Shown here: in pieces, positions 52,341 through 60,531 of the stretch
How positions within the stretch are numbered: the stretch's first letter is position 1
Layout of the letters: each line of letters opens with the position of its first letter
Assembly (NCBI GenBank): GCA_963846715.1
Contig: CAWJXA010000002.1
Location: 744,001-808,000, forward strand
From: Bog-257 sp963846715
GTDB lineage: Bacteria > Acidobacteriota > Terriglobia > Terriglobales > Acidobacteriaceae
Reading direction: 5' to 3'
DNA: 64,000 bases
The notes under the pieces: generated by a model
What the model saw: the letters and a program-made list of their open reading frames with translations, nothing else
The model's database searches: none
Told to the model about the DNA's origin: nothing
Program-made: the position numbers and the translations under genes

Positions 52341-53363
52341 TTAGCGCTCCATCCGCTCTGAAGCGCTTTCTGGCGCTTTCACACCATAAGCCTCTTCCCA
52401 CGAAATGACTGGATTCCGAAGAATGCCGATCTGCTCGATCTCGCACTCCATCATGTCGCCGGGTTTCAGGAACCATGCCTTGGGATCGGCGCTGAAGGCC
52501 GCCACGCCTGACACCGTTCCAGTCGACACCACATCACCCGCGCTATAGCCCATGGCGGAATAGTGCGCCAGGATTTCGGGAATGGTCACCGACATCTTGC
52601 TGGTGTGCGAACGCTGCCGCGGTTCCCCATTCACACGCAGTTCCATCGCCAGGTTATGTGGATCGGACATCTCGTCAGCCGTGACGATGTGCGGCCCCAG
52701 CGGACAGAAGGAATCAATCCCCTTGCAAAAGCTGAAGACGCCCGACTTCATCTCCTGCCGCTGAATATCACGCGCAGTAATATCATTGAAAATCACATAG
52801 CCGCCGATGTACTGTGAGGCATCCGCGGCCGTGAAATGCTTGCCGGCTTTCTTCAGGACAACAGCGAGTTCGAGTTCGTAATCGAGTTCCTGGGTAAGAT
52901 GCGGCGGGAAAATCACCGGCTCATCGGGCCCGATGATAGCGTCTACATTCTGGAAGAAGACAATCCACGGCAGAACTGGGTGAGAGAACCCTGCCTGTTG
53001 AGCTTCATGATGATGTTCGCGAAAATTGCCGGCGGTATGGAAAAACTTCTTGGGAATAATCGGCGCCTTGATACGACTTTCATCACGCGAGTAAGTGACA
53101 GGCTCGCCATCGACACCAATTGGCGGCTGCTCCGCCTTCAGATAATCCAGTGCTGCACGAGCTGCATCCAGACTGCGATCGCCACCTTCGAAGAGGGACC
53201 GCATATCGCTGGGCACGCGAATATTCGCAACCGATTCGTAGCCGCTATTTTTTTCACGAAGATACAGCTTGTAAGCCGCATTCAGGTCAGCGATTCGGTC
53301 ATCCGCCGCCAGCGCGCCAATATGTTGGTTCCCTGATTTGTCGAGAAAGGTGACCAGTCTCAT
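52341..53363 (-). CDS. Fumarylacetoacetate hydrolase family protein
   Basis: A 340-residue FAH-superfamily enzyme, a metal-dependent hydrolase, decarboxylase or isomerase of 2-oxo/enol acids. KFFHTAGNFREHHHEAQQ lies where members have a catalytic His/Glu pair. LDYELELAVVLKKAGKHF supplies the acidic metal ligands. YVIFNDITARDIQRQEMKSG, KGIDSFCPLGPHIV and the end region GDVVSTGTVSGV and FLKPGDMMECEIEQIG are family patterns. A single base separates its stop from the downstream LeuA-like gene, so the two are coupled. Exact substrate unknown. Confidence 0.92.
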   Translation of the reverse strand: MRLVTFLDKSGNQHIGALAADDRIADLNAAYKLYLREKNSGYESVANIRVPSDMRSLFEGGDRSLDAARAALDYLKAEQPPIGVDGEPVTYSRDESRIKAPIIPKKFFHTAGNFREHHHEAQQAGFSHPVLPWIVFFQNVDAIIGPDEPVIFPPHLTQELDYELELAVVLKKAGKHFTAADASQYIGGYVIFNDITARDIQRQEMKSGVFSFCKGIDSFCPLGPHIVTADEMSDPHNLAMELRVNGEPRQRSHTSKMSVTIPEILAHYSAMGYSAGDVVSTGTVSGVAAFSADPKAWFLKPGDMMECEIEQIGILRNPVISWEEAYGVKAPESASERMER

Positions 53364-53394
53364 TTCCAGCTCAGTGTCGTCGGGATATCAGGCC

Positions 53395-54414
53395 CTAGGG
53401 TGCGAAGGTCTTTTCCCGCTGCACATAGTGCTTCTGGAAGTAGTCGCGGTACTGACCGGTGCGTACTTCGTCCAACCACGGCTGGTTCTCGCGATACCAG
53501 GCGATGGTCTGCGCCAGCCCTTGATCGAAACGAACCTTAGGCTGCCAACCCAGCTCGCGCTCCAGCTTTTCACAGTTGATGGCATAGCGCAGGTCGTGTC
53601 CCTTACGGTCGGTCACGAACTGAATGAGCGATTCGGAGCGGCCCAACGCAGCGAGAATCGACTTCGCGACTTCGAGGTTGCGCTTCTCGCAGCCCCCGCC
53701 GATGTTGTAAACCTCGCCTTCACGTCCCCGCTGTAACACCACATCCAAAGCCGCACAATGATCGTTGACATGAATCCAGTCACGAACATTGCTGCCTTTG
53801 CCATAAACCGGCAGACGCTCGCCCGCCATCGCCTGGGCGATCATCAGTGGGATGAACTTTTCCGGAAACTGGTATGGCCCATAGTTATTGGAACAGCGCG
53901 TAACTACCGCCGCAAACTTGTGGGTGCGCACATAGGCCAGCACCAGCAGGTCGGATGCCGCTTTCGTCGCCGCGTAGGGACTGTTTGGCTGCAGCGGCGA
54001 TTCTTCCGTGAACTCCCCTTCTTCGCCCAAGCTGCCGTATACCTCGTCAGTACTGACGTGCAAGAAACGGGGTACGCCTGCTTCCCGGCAAGCCTGAATC
54101 AGGTTATGGGTCCCGTCCACATTGGTGCGGACAAAAGCCGCAGCGTCTTCAATGCTGCGGTCTACATGGCTCTCCGCGGCAAAGTGTATGACGGCATCGC
54201 ATCCTCGCATCACATCCCGGACAGCGGGGTCGCAGATGTCGAACTGCACAAACTCGCAGCGGCCCTGCTGCAGTGCCGGTTCAAGGTTCTTCAGATTACC
54301 GGCATAGGTAAGTTTGTCGAGGACCACCAATTTCCATTCCGGATGCCGCGCCAGCGCGTGATGAACGAAGTTCGAGCCAATAAATCCAGCGCCTCCCGTG
54401 ACGAGCAGCTTCAT
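53395..54414 (-). CDS. rfbB: dTDP-glucose 4,6-dehydratase
   Basis: A 339-residue extended SDR that converts dTDP-glucose to dTDP-4-keto-6-deoxyglucose. The N-terminal motif VTGGAGFIGSNFVHHAL, the NAD block HFAAESHVDRSIEDAAAF, and the catalytic YGSLGEEGEF followed by PNSPYAATKAASDLL (Tyr-x3-Lys) are clear, as is the RCSNNYGPYQFPEKFIPLMI substrate loop. It is the last gene of the rfb run, and its start overlaps the end of rfbA by 4 nt. The product supplies dTDP-rhamnose for surface polysaccharide. Confidence 0.96.
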   Translation of the reverse strand: MKLLVTGGAGFIGSNFVHHALARHPEWKLVVLDKLTYAGNLKNLEPALQQGRCEFVQFDICDPAVRDVMRGCDAVIHFAAESHVDRSIEDAAAFVRTNVDGTHNLIQACREAGVPRFLHVSTDEVYGSLGEEGEFTEESPLQPNSPYAATKAASDLLVLAYVRTHKFAAVVTRCSNNYGPYQFPEKFIPLMIAQAMAGERLPVYGKGSNVRDWIHVNDHCAALDVVLQRGREGEVYNIGGGCEKRNLEVAKSILAALGRSESLIQFVTDRKGHDLRYAINCEKLERELGWQPKVRFDQGLAQTIAWYRENQPWLDEVRTGQYRDYFQKHYVQREKTFAP

Positions 54415-55166
54415 ACGCTACGCACCGTCGCCGGCTCTTCTGCGGTGCGCAGAACCTTGTCCCGCACCATATTGCTGGCGTGCCAGAGCGATTCGAAGGT
54501 GCCGGCGTCGGTCCACCAGCCCTCCAGCAGGGTGTGTTGCAGGGTGCCTTCCGTAATGTAACTGTTGTTGATGTCGGTAATCTCATATTCGCCGCGCCCC
54601 GAGGGCTTCAGGGTTCGTATGCGGTCGAAAACGGTGCCATCGTAAAAATAGATACCGATGACTGCGTACGATGAGAGCGGCTTCTTGGGCTTCTCCTCGA
54701 TGCGAACGATCCGTCCTTCCTCAAACACGGGCACTCCGAAACGCTCGGGGTCGGTGACTTCTCTCAGCATCACCATGGCGCCCTTTTCGAGCTGCTCAAA
54801 GGCCGTCGCCGCAACGCGAATGTCGCCTTCAATAATGTTATCGCCCAGCACCACGCAAACTTTGTCGCCTTTTGCCCAAGGCTCGGCCAGCCGAAGTGCA
54901 TCGGCAATTCCGGCTTCTCCCTCCTGGTAGGCAAAACTGAGTTGCTGCAGACCGAATTCCTTGCCGTTTTGCAATAGGCGCAGAAAATCGCCGGCGTTCT
55001 GCCCTCCAGTAACGATGAGGATGTCGCGAATACCGGCATCCACCAGCGTCTGCAAAGGATAGAAGATCATCGGCTTGTCGTACACCGGCAAGAGGTGCTT
55101 GTTGGTAACGCGAGTCAGCGGATACAGGCGTGTGCCAATGCCGCCCGCCAGGACTATTCCCTTCAT
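54411..55166 (-). CDS. rfbA: Glucose-1-phosphate thymidylyltransferase (short form)
   Basis: A 251-residue nucleotidyltransferase that makes dTDP-glucose from dTTP and glucose-1-phosphate. I choose the ATG at 55166 (GGAGAG before it), giving MKGIVLAGGIGTRLYPLTRVTNKHLLPVYDKPMI, the canonical start; the frame open to 55388 is spurious. The protein is about 40 residues shorter than typical RmlA at the C-terminus, where the regulatory helix domain of long forms lies. ENPKW-like catalytic GDNIIEGDI and EEKPKKPLSSYAVIGIYFYD follow. It overlaps rfbB by 4 nt and follows rfbD after a 136-nt gap. Confidence 0.9.
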   Translation of the reverse strand: MKGIVLAGGIGTRLYPLTRVTNKHLLPVYDKPMIFYPLQTLVDAGIRDILIVTGGQNAGDFLRLLQNGKEFGLQQLSFAYQEGEAGIADALRLAEPWAKGDKVCVVLGDNIIEGDIRVAATAFEQLEKGAMVMLREVTDPERFGVPVFEEGRIVRIEEKPKKPLSSYAVIGIYFYDGTVFDRIRTLKPSGRGEYEITDINNSYITEGTLQHTLLEGWWTDAGTFESLWHASNMVRDKVLRTAEEPATVRSV

Positions 55167-55302
55167 AGCTCTCCGTTCTTGTGCCGCGAACAGCGCGAAT
55201 CCGTACTCCGGAATCTGCCGGCGCTTCCACTTCAAAGTCATGGAAGCACCTTGCCAGGGCGCGCGGGAAGATGAACTGTTCAGCAACGAGTACTTATGAT
55301 TA

Positions 55303-56235
55303 TCAGCGAATCGCGTCCTGCATGGCAAGCCGTAGTTGGCTCCGCCAATCCGGAAGCACAATCCCGAACGTAGCTTGCATCTTCGCATTGGAAAGCACAG
55401 AACTCCGAGGCCGGCGGGCTGGCGTCTGATACTGTTCGCTGGTGATAGGGACTACCCGCTTGGCCTTCAAAGGGCCGCCAAATTCCCCCGTCTCCGCCGG
55501 CCAATCAAGGAGCGCCTCATAGTCTTCCAGAATGGCTCGAGCGAACCCCTCCCACGAGGTCTGCTCGGCGGCCGTCAGATGGAAAAGCCCGCTCTGCCAG
55601 CTGCCAGTCTCGCTATTGCGCTGCAGCGACTTAGCCAGAATGATGGCGGTTGCCTCTGCGATCGTGCGTGCCCACGTCGGCGCTCCGTACTGGTCAGAGA
55701 CCATGCGAAGTTCTTCCTTCTGACGAGCCAGCCGCAAAACGGTACGTAAAAAATTCTTGCCCCGCGTGTCGTATACCCAGGTAGTTCTCAGAATGAGGTA
55801 TGGGCACCCGGAAGCCATGACCAACTGCTCGCCTTCCAGCTTCGTCTTACCATACGTGTTAAGCGGGCCAGTCGCGTCGTCCTCTCGATAGGCATTGGTG
55901 GGAAGCTTATTACCGTCGAAAACGTAATCCGTGGAATAGTGAACGAGGAGACAGCCGTTGCGCGCCAGTTCCAGTGCCATACGCGCTGGGGCCGCGGCGT
56001 TGACGGTTCGCGCCAGCTCCGGCTCGCTCTCGGCTTTGTCTACCGCCGTATAGGCAGCGGCATTCACCAGGACATCCGGCTCGAATTTTCGAACCGCTCG
56101 CGCGACGGCTTCAAGATCAGACAGGTCCAGCTGATCCCGCGTGAGAGCGGTCACCTCACCCAGAGGCGCCAGAGTCCGCTGCAACTGCCAGCCGATCTGT
56201 CCAGTCGCCCCGGTAATAAGTAGTCGCAGGCTCAT
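55303..56235 (-). CDS. rfbD: dTDP-4-dehydrorhamnose reductase
   Basis: A 310-residue reductase for the last step of dTDP-L-rhamnose synthesis. ITGATGQIGWQLQRTL is the NADP motif. The block NAAAYTAVDKAESEPELARTVNAAA, the YSTDYVFDG segment, and the catalytic Tyr-x3-Lys in NTYGKTKLEGEQ are as expected. PFHLTAAEQTSWEGFARAIL and the RPRSSVLSNAKMQATFG tail match RmlD. Its start overlaps the rfbC stop by 4 nt, so rfbC and rfbD are coupled. Confidence 0.95.
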   Translation of the reverse strand: MSLRLLITGATGQIGWQLQRTLAPLGEVTALTRDQLDLSDLEAVARAVRKFEPDVLVNAAAYTAVDKAESEPELARTVNAAAPARMALELARNGCLLVHYSTDYVFDGNKLPTNAYREDDATGPLNTYGKTKLEGEQLVMASGCPYLILRTTWVYDTRGKNFLRTVLRLARQKEELRMVSDQYGAPTWARTIAEATAIILAKSLQRNSETGSWQSGLFHLTAAEQTSWEGFARAILEDYEALLDWPAETGEFGGPLKAKRVVPITSEQYQTPARRPRSSVLSNAKMQATFGIVLPDWRSQLRLAMQDAIR

Positions 56236-56789
56236 GGCTGGTACCGCGGCAATTGATCGTGAGGAACCTGCGAGAGTGGCAGATAGCGCCGGTCTTTCTC
56301 AGACAAGATTGGGGCGGGCGTATCCCAATCGATACCTATCTTGGGATCGCTCCAAAGCACACCGCGGTCGTCGCTGGCATCATAGTAGTCACTGCACTTG
56401 TAAAGGAAGTCGGCAGTTTCCGACTGAACCACGAAGCCGTGGGCGAATCCCTTCGGAATGTAGAGCTGCAGGTGATTTTCCGCGGAGAGCAATACACTCA
56501 CCCACTTGCCGAAGCTGGGCGAACCCAACCGGACATCGACCGCGATATCGAGCACCTCGCCCTGTACCACACGACATAGTTTGGCTTGCGGATGTCGCAG
56601 CTGATAATGCAGGCCGCGCAGGACTCCGCGCGTCGAGCGGGAGTGGTTGTCTTGTACGAATAGCTCAGAAATGCCCGCACCGTCCAGGACGCTTCGGCGA
56701 TAGGTTTCCATGAAGAAGCCGCGCGGGTCCGCATGTACTCGTGGCTTCACAACCAGCACACCGGGCAACTGCGTTTCGATGATCTCCAC
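56232..56789 (-). CDS. rfbC: dTDP-4-dehydrorhamnose 3,5-epimerase
   Basis: A 185-residue cupin epimerase (RmlC). I choose the GTG at 56789, which follows GGAGAG and gives the usual short N-terminus (VEIIETQLPGVLVVKP); the frame open to 57047 runs through the divergent glycosyltransferase start and is spurious. Seen: DPRGFFMETYRRS, QDNHSRSTRGVLRGLHYQ with the catalytic His, and the YIPKGFAHGFVV block. First gene of the rfbC-D-A-B run. The promoter shares about 90 bp with the divergent glycosyltransferase. Confidence 0.95.
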   Translation of the reverse strand: MEIIETQLPGVLVVKPRVHADPRGFFMETYRRSVLDGAGISELFVQDNHSRSTRGVLRGLHYQLRHPQAKLCRVVQGEVLDIAVDVRLGSPSFGKWVSVLLSAENHLQLYIPKGFAHGFVVQSETADFLYKCSDYYDASDDRGVLWSDPKIGIDWDTPAPILSEKDRRYLPLSQVPHDQLPRYQP

Positions 56790-56879
56790 GTTCTCTCCAG
56801 GCGCGGCCGAGCAATGGAACCGCGCACTTCTTTCCAAAGAATAGACGAAGCGACGATTATAATTCGTGCTTCCTAACCT

Positions 56880-57812
56880 ATGTTGCGCTGCTCCACCATC
56901 ATCGTGACGTACAACTCCGGCACCAGCATCGGACCTTGCCTGGAGGCACTGGTGCGCGAAGATTGCGAGATTGTGGTCGTGGACAATGCCTCGCACGACA
57001 CCTCGGTGGAACAAGTGGAGGAATTCGTAGCATGGCACCCTGTGCATCTGGTGGCAAATCCCAAGAACCTTGGCTTCGCCGCCGCTGTGAACCAGGGCGT
57101 ACGCGACAGTGCCGGAGACGTCCTACTGGTGCTCAATCCTGACACCATTGCTGAGCCAGGGGCTGTAAAAGCCTTGCTGCAATGCCTAAGCGCGACAGGC
57201 GCAGTCGCTGCAGGCGGTGCGTTGCAGGAAAAAGATGGCGCCCCTGCGCGCGGTTTTGCTTTCCGACGCCTGCCAACCCTGGCCGACTTGCTGTGCGAAG
57301 CGATGCTGGTAAACCGCATCTGGCCACGCAATCCCATCAATCGAAGGTACCGCTGTCTCGATGCCGATTATTCCCAGCAGCAGGAGGTCGAACAGCCGGC
57401 CGGGGCATGTCTGGCGTTCACGCGCGTAGCATGGGAGTCCGTTGCCGGCTTTGACGAGCGGTTCTTTCCTGTGTGGTTTGAAGATGTCGACTTCTGCAGG
57501 CGCATACTGGATAACGATGGCAAGATCACGTATTGCCCGGAGGCTCGATTCTGGCACCGTGGTGCACACAGCGTGGGACAACTATCCTTTCGCGATAAAC
57601 AACTCTTTTGGTACGGCAATATGTTGCGATACGCGCGAAAACATTTCCCGGAAAGACAAGTCAAGCTACTGCGGGCCGGCATCGCGGCCGGCATGCTGTT
57701 ACGTGCGATCGGGGCCATATTCGGAGCGAGAAAGACGGCGTTGAATGAAACACTGGCGGCTTATCGACTCGTCGTGAAGAGCGCTTTCACAAAACCTGCC
57801 TCCGACTCGTGA
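56880..57812 (+). CDS. Family 2 glycosyltransferase (rhamnosyltransferase-like)
   Basis: A 310-residue GT2 enzyme. CSTIIVTYNSGTSIGPCLEAL is the nucleotide-sugar fold start. IVVVDNASHDTS and NPKNLGFAAAVNQGV then LVLNPDT (DxD-like) follow, and the acceptor-side block FPVWFEDVDFCRRI is typical of dTDP-rhamnosyl transferases of the WbbL/RfbF type. It is divergent from rfbC with only 90 bp between, and would use the dTDP-rhamnose produced by that gene set (inference from position). No membrane anchor stands out; a hydrophobic stretch at the end (RAGIAAGMLLRAIGAIFG) may contact the membrane. Confidence 0.9.
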   Translation: MLRCSTIIVTYNSGTSIGPCLEALVREDCEIVVVDNASHDTSVEQVEEFVAWHPVHLVANPKNLGFAAAVNQGVRDSAGDVLLVLNPDTIAEPGAVKALLQCLSATGAVAAGGALQEKDGAPARGFAFRRLPTLADLLCEAMLVNRIWPRNPINRRYRCLDADYSQQQEVEQPAGACLAFTRVAWESVAGFDERFFPVWFEDVDFCRRILDNDGKITYCPEARFWHRGAHSVGQLSFRDKQLFWYGNMLRYARKHFPERQVKLLRAGIAAGMLLRAIGAIFGARKTALNETLAAYRLVVKSAFTKPASDS

Positions 57813-57900
57813 GCTATCAACTAGCGCGCCGCCAACCATGCTCGAAATCCCAAGGCCTTGCAACGGCATTTATTTGGGTGCACCGGAGGGCAGAGCCAGT

Positions 57901-59142
57901 CTACTTCGCCGCAGCTTGCGCGCTCACGGTTGATTCTCCTCCATTGGTTACGAATTTCCAGAAGGACCGAAGGCCCTTTGTCCAGCGCAGATCGCACACC
58001 TGTGCAAGGGACAGGCACGTACGTATGTTTTCCTCGGATCCGCGATACGTGGGTAGCAGCCGAAAAGCTACGTTATGCTTGTCGGTTGATTCGATTGGCT
58101 CGATCACCGACGGAAAGAACACGCCCTGACCCACTGCAAAGCTATTCGCATGACCGACCTTGATGGTGTTCTTCGGCCCGACCAACAGCCGGCGATAGCA
58201 GAATAAAAGAGTTCCATCGCCAGAGACGGATAGGTGCCCGTAGGTTCGCCGGGGCATCTTGTTAATACGGGCCGTAAAGGCCACTACTGCGTCGCCTGTG
58301 CTCGGTTTTACGTGCTCGTGCATCACCAGGGCACGCAGCAGACTCCATGCAAAGATGCTCCCAAAAAACGCCAGCCGCAGGGCCCATCCGAACATCAGGA
58401 AGCAAACGACGATAAGGACTAACGAAAAGATGATGCCGAGCACAGGACTGAGCAGAGCGGTGACCAGCAACAATACATACAGGACGTTCCGTGCGCCCTT
58501 CAGCAGAAAATCAAGGAATGGGAACGGGCTGATCATGACCAGCACATCGAACGAGTGCCCCACTAACCAGACGACAAAGGTAATCGCTAGGCCAAGGGCC
58601 GTGAACAAAACCGCCGCCGCGATCCCAAACGCATGGTGAACACCGCTCGTCTGGGCCGTGGAAGCATAGACGACCGGGCCCGACACGAGGTATGCCAATA
58701 ATCCTTTCCAGGATGCGAAACCCATGACCCGCGCCACCTGGTCCACTACAACCGGAAACGCAATCAGTACGAGGGCTGCATGGTTTACGAATAGCACCTC
58801 GGCCGCGTCCAGGGGCTTCTTGATGAGTGGGGCAAATCCGCCGATTGTATCCTTGAGGAAAATAAGCACCAGCAGCAGTATCACCGGTATCCAGAATTTA
58901 GGCTTCTGGATAAGCGGTAGCTGGTCCCGTTCAAGCTTGGGGGTGCGATAGTACTGCCAGATGCCCATCACGCAGACCCCGACCAGTGGAGAGATAGCTG
59001 TACTGGTGACTGTGGCCAGCGCCATGGAAATCTCGGCGCCACTTCTTAGCGCACTATGTGCTTTTTCCTCGTCATCGCCCTGCGCAGGCGCAATGACCGC
59101 AAATACCAGCAAGAACGTAAGCAGAAGACAACACCGGCGCAT
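57901..59142 (-). CDS. Polytopic membrane protein, uncharacterised
   Basis: A 413-residue protein with a signal peptide (residues 1-20, ending APAQG) and about six further hydrophobic helices between residues 35 and 270 (MALATVTSTAISPLVGVCVMGIW, FWIPVILLLVLIFLKDTIG, VLFTALGLAITFVVWLVG, VLYVLLLVTALLSPVLGIIFSLVLIVVCFLMFGW). The last 110 residues are soluble (AFTARINKMPRRTYGHLSVSGDGTLLFCYRRLL onward). I do not recognise the family; a DUF4126-like fold is possible but not shown. It is monocistronic, with short gaps to its neighbours and no obvious functional partner. Confidence 0.65.
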   Translation of the reverse strand: MRRCCLLLTFLLVFAVIAPAQGDDEEKAHSALRSGAEISMALATVTSTAISPLVGVCVMGIWQYYRTPKLERDQLPLIQKPKFWIPVILLLVLIFLKDTIGGFAPLIKKPLDAAEVLFVNHAALVLIAFPVVVDQVARVMGFASWKGLLAYLVSGPVVYASTAQTSGVHHAFGIAAAVLFTALGLAITFVVWLVGHSFDVLVMISPFPFLDFLLKGARNVLYVLLLVTALLSPVLGIIFSLVLIVVCFLMFGWALRLAFFGSIFAWSLLRALVMHEHVKPSTGDAVVAFTARINKMPRRTYGHLSVSGDGTLLFCYRRLLVGPKNTIKVGHANSFAVGQGVFFPSVIEPIESTDKHNVAFRLLPTYRGSEENIRTCLSLAQVCDLRWTKGLRSFWKFVTNGGESTVSAQAAAK

Positions 59143-59363
59143 TGCTTGTCTCCACCCTTCTCTACCAAGGCTGCATCACCGAGGATCCGGCGAGCTAGCC
59201 CGACAGAAGACAGTTACTTGTCGCCAAGAAAATAGCACAGGACCGGTAGCAGAGCCAGTACTGCTCTGCTGTAGGAGAGTTTGATCCGCAGCTATGTCCC
59301 GGGAGTTAGGGCTTGCAGTGGGCACGTACTTTGTTGCTGCGCGAGGTTTCCAGCGCAGGCTCA

Positions 59364-59402
59364 GACAAAAAATTCCACCCAAGCACTGGAGCCTGGGTGG
59401 AA
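59364..59402 (-). terminator. Intrinsic terminator of mdh
   Basis: On the minus strand a TTCCACCCA stem pairs with TGGGTGGAA (59394-59402 with 59373-59381), followed by TTTTTTGTC. It lies 35-73 nt beyond the malate dehydrogenase stop codon. A clear Rho-independent terminator. Confidence 0.85.
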
Positions 59403-59436
59403 CGCCACCAGCGGACGGTCTTCGTTTTCCGAAGAG

Positions 59437-60363
59437 CTATACCCCTATCACTGCCACCAACTCCTTCACCGAGTCGGCGCTCTTCTGCAGGGCGGCCTGC
59501 TCCTCCGGAGTCAGCTTGATCTCAAATATCTTCTCGATACCATTCGAGCCTAGCTTGCATGGCACGCCGACAAATAGCCCGTTGATGCCGTACTCGCCCT
59601 CCAAGTAAGCGGCACAGGGAACTATTTTTTTCTTGTCCTTCAGGATGGCCTCCGCCATCTCGGTGACGGCGGAGGATGGTGCGTAGTAAGCGCTTCCTGT
59701 CTTGAGGTGCTTTACGATCTCGGCCCCGCCGTCGCGGGTGCGTTGCACCAGACGTTCGATGGTGGTCTTGTCCATCAGCTCGGTAATAGGAATGCCGGCC
59801 ACAGTCGAGTAACGCGGCAGCGGAACCATGGTGTCGCCGTGGCCGCCGAGTACAAAAGCCGTCACGTTCTCGACAGAAACATCCAGCTCCCTGGCGATGA
59901 AGGTGCGAAAGCGTGCCGAGTCGAGAATGCCCGCCATGCCGATCACACGATTGCGAGAAAATCCACTGAGTTTGTAAGCCGCCTGCGCCATGGCATCAAG
60001 TGGGTTGGAGACGATGATCAGGATGCAATTGGGCGAGTACTGCACCGCCTTTCCCACCACATCGCTCATGATCTTGAAGTTGGTGTTGAGCAGGTCGTCC
60101 CGGCTCATGCCGGGCTTGCGCGGGATGCCCGCCGTGATGACTACGATGTCCGAGTTTGCCGTGTCCGCGTAATCGTTGGTGCCGAGGATGTAGGAGTCCC
60201 GTTTTTCGATGGGCATGGCTTGCAACAGATCGAGAGCCTTACCCTGGGGCACTCCTTCTATGATGTCAATTAACACGACGTCCGCATGTTCCTTCGACGC
60301 CAGCCAGTGTGCCGCGGTGGCGCCCACATTGCCAGAGCCTACTACCGTTACCTTTTTACGCAT
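59437..60363 (-). CDS. mdh: Malate dehydrogenase (LDH-like type)
   Basis: A 308-residue NAD-dependent malate dehydrogenase of the MDH III (lactate dehydrogenase-like) group. The NAD motif is VVGSGNVGATAAHWLA (about 6-21). Catalytic and substrate residues lie in AGIPRKPGMSRDDLL (arginines), SNPLDAM, and the active-site His in FVLGGHGDTMVPLPR. A following Asp at the tip of strand 2 (LIDIIEG) favours NAD. It belongs to the TCA cycle. It follows icd on the same strand after a 168-nt gap with a hairpin and has its own terminator at 59364-59402. Confidence 0.96.
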   Translation of the reverse strand: MRKKVTVVGSGNVGATAAHWLASKEHADVVLIDIIEGVPQGKALDLLQAMPIEKRDSYILGTNDYADTANSDIVVITAGIPRKPGMSRDDLLNTNFKIMSDVVGKAVQYSPNCILIIVSNPLDAMAQAAYKLSGFSRNRVIGMAGILDSARFRTFIARELDVSVENVTAFVLGGHGDTMVPLPRYSTVAGIPITELMDKTTIERLVQRTRDGGAEIVKHLKTGSAYYAPSSAVTEMAEAILKDKKKIVPCAAYLEGEYGINGLFVGVPCKLGSNGIEKIFEIKLTPEEQAALQKSADSVKELVAVIGV

Positions 60364-60463
60364 GATGCCTCTCAGTATTTAAGTAATAAAAAAATCTGCC
60401 ATAGCGTGCATTCTTAATTGGGATGGCCTACGCAGTGGCCTCTTGGCACGATGAATAGAGGAC

Positions 60464-60481
60464 GCGGGCCCGAAGGCCCGC
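60464..60481. terminator. Hairpin between icd and mdh
   Basis: GCGGGCC (60464-60470), loop CGAA, GGCCCGC (60475-60481). It lies about 50 nt after the icd stop. No T run, so it may be a REP-like element or a partial terminator or RNA stabiliser within an icd-mdh transcript. Confidence 0.5.
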
Positions 60482-60531
60482 TCTACCTTGGCTCCGCCTA
60501 AGCCCTCGATCTGATATCGGGTATGGCTCCG

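Noticed and set aside
56790..57047. N-terminal extension of rfbC
   Set aside because: It runs antisense through the start of the divergent glycosyltransferase, and RmlC homology begins at the GTG at 56789.
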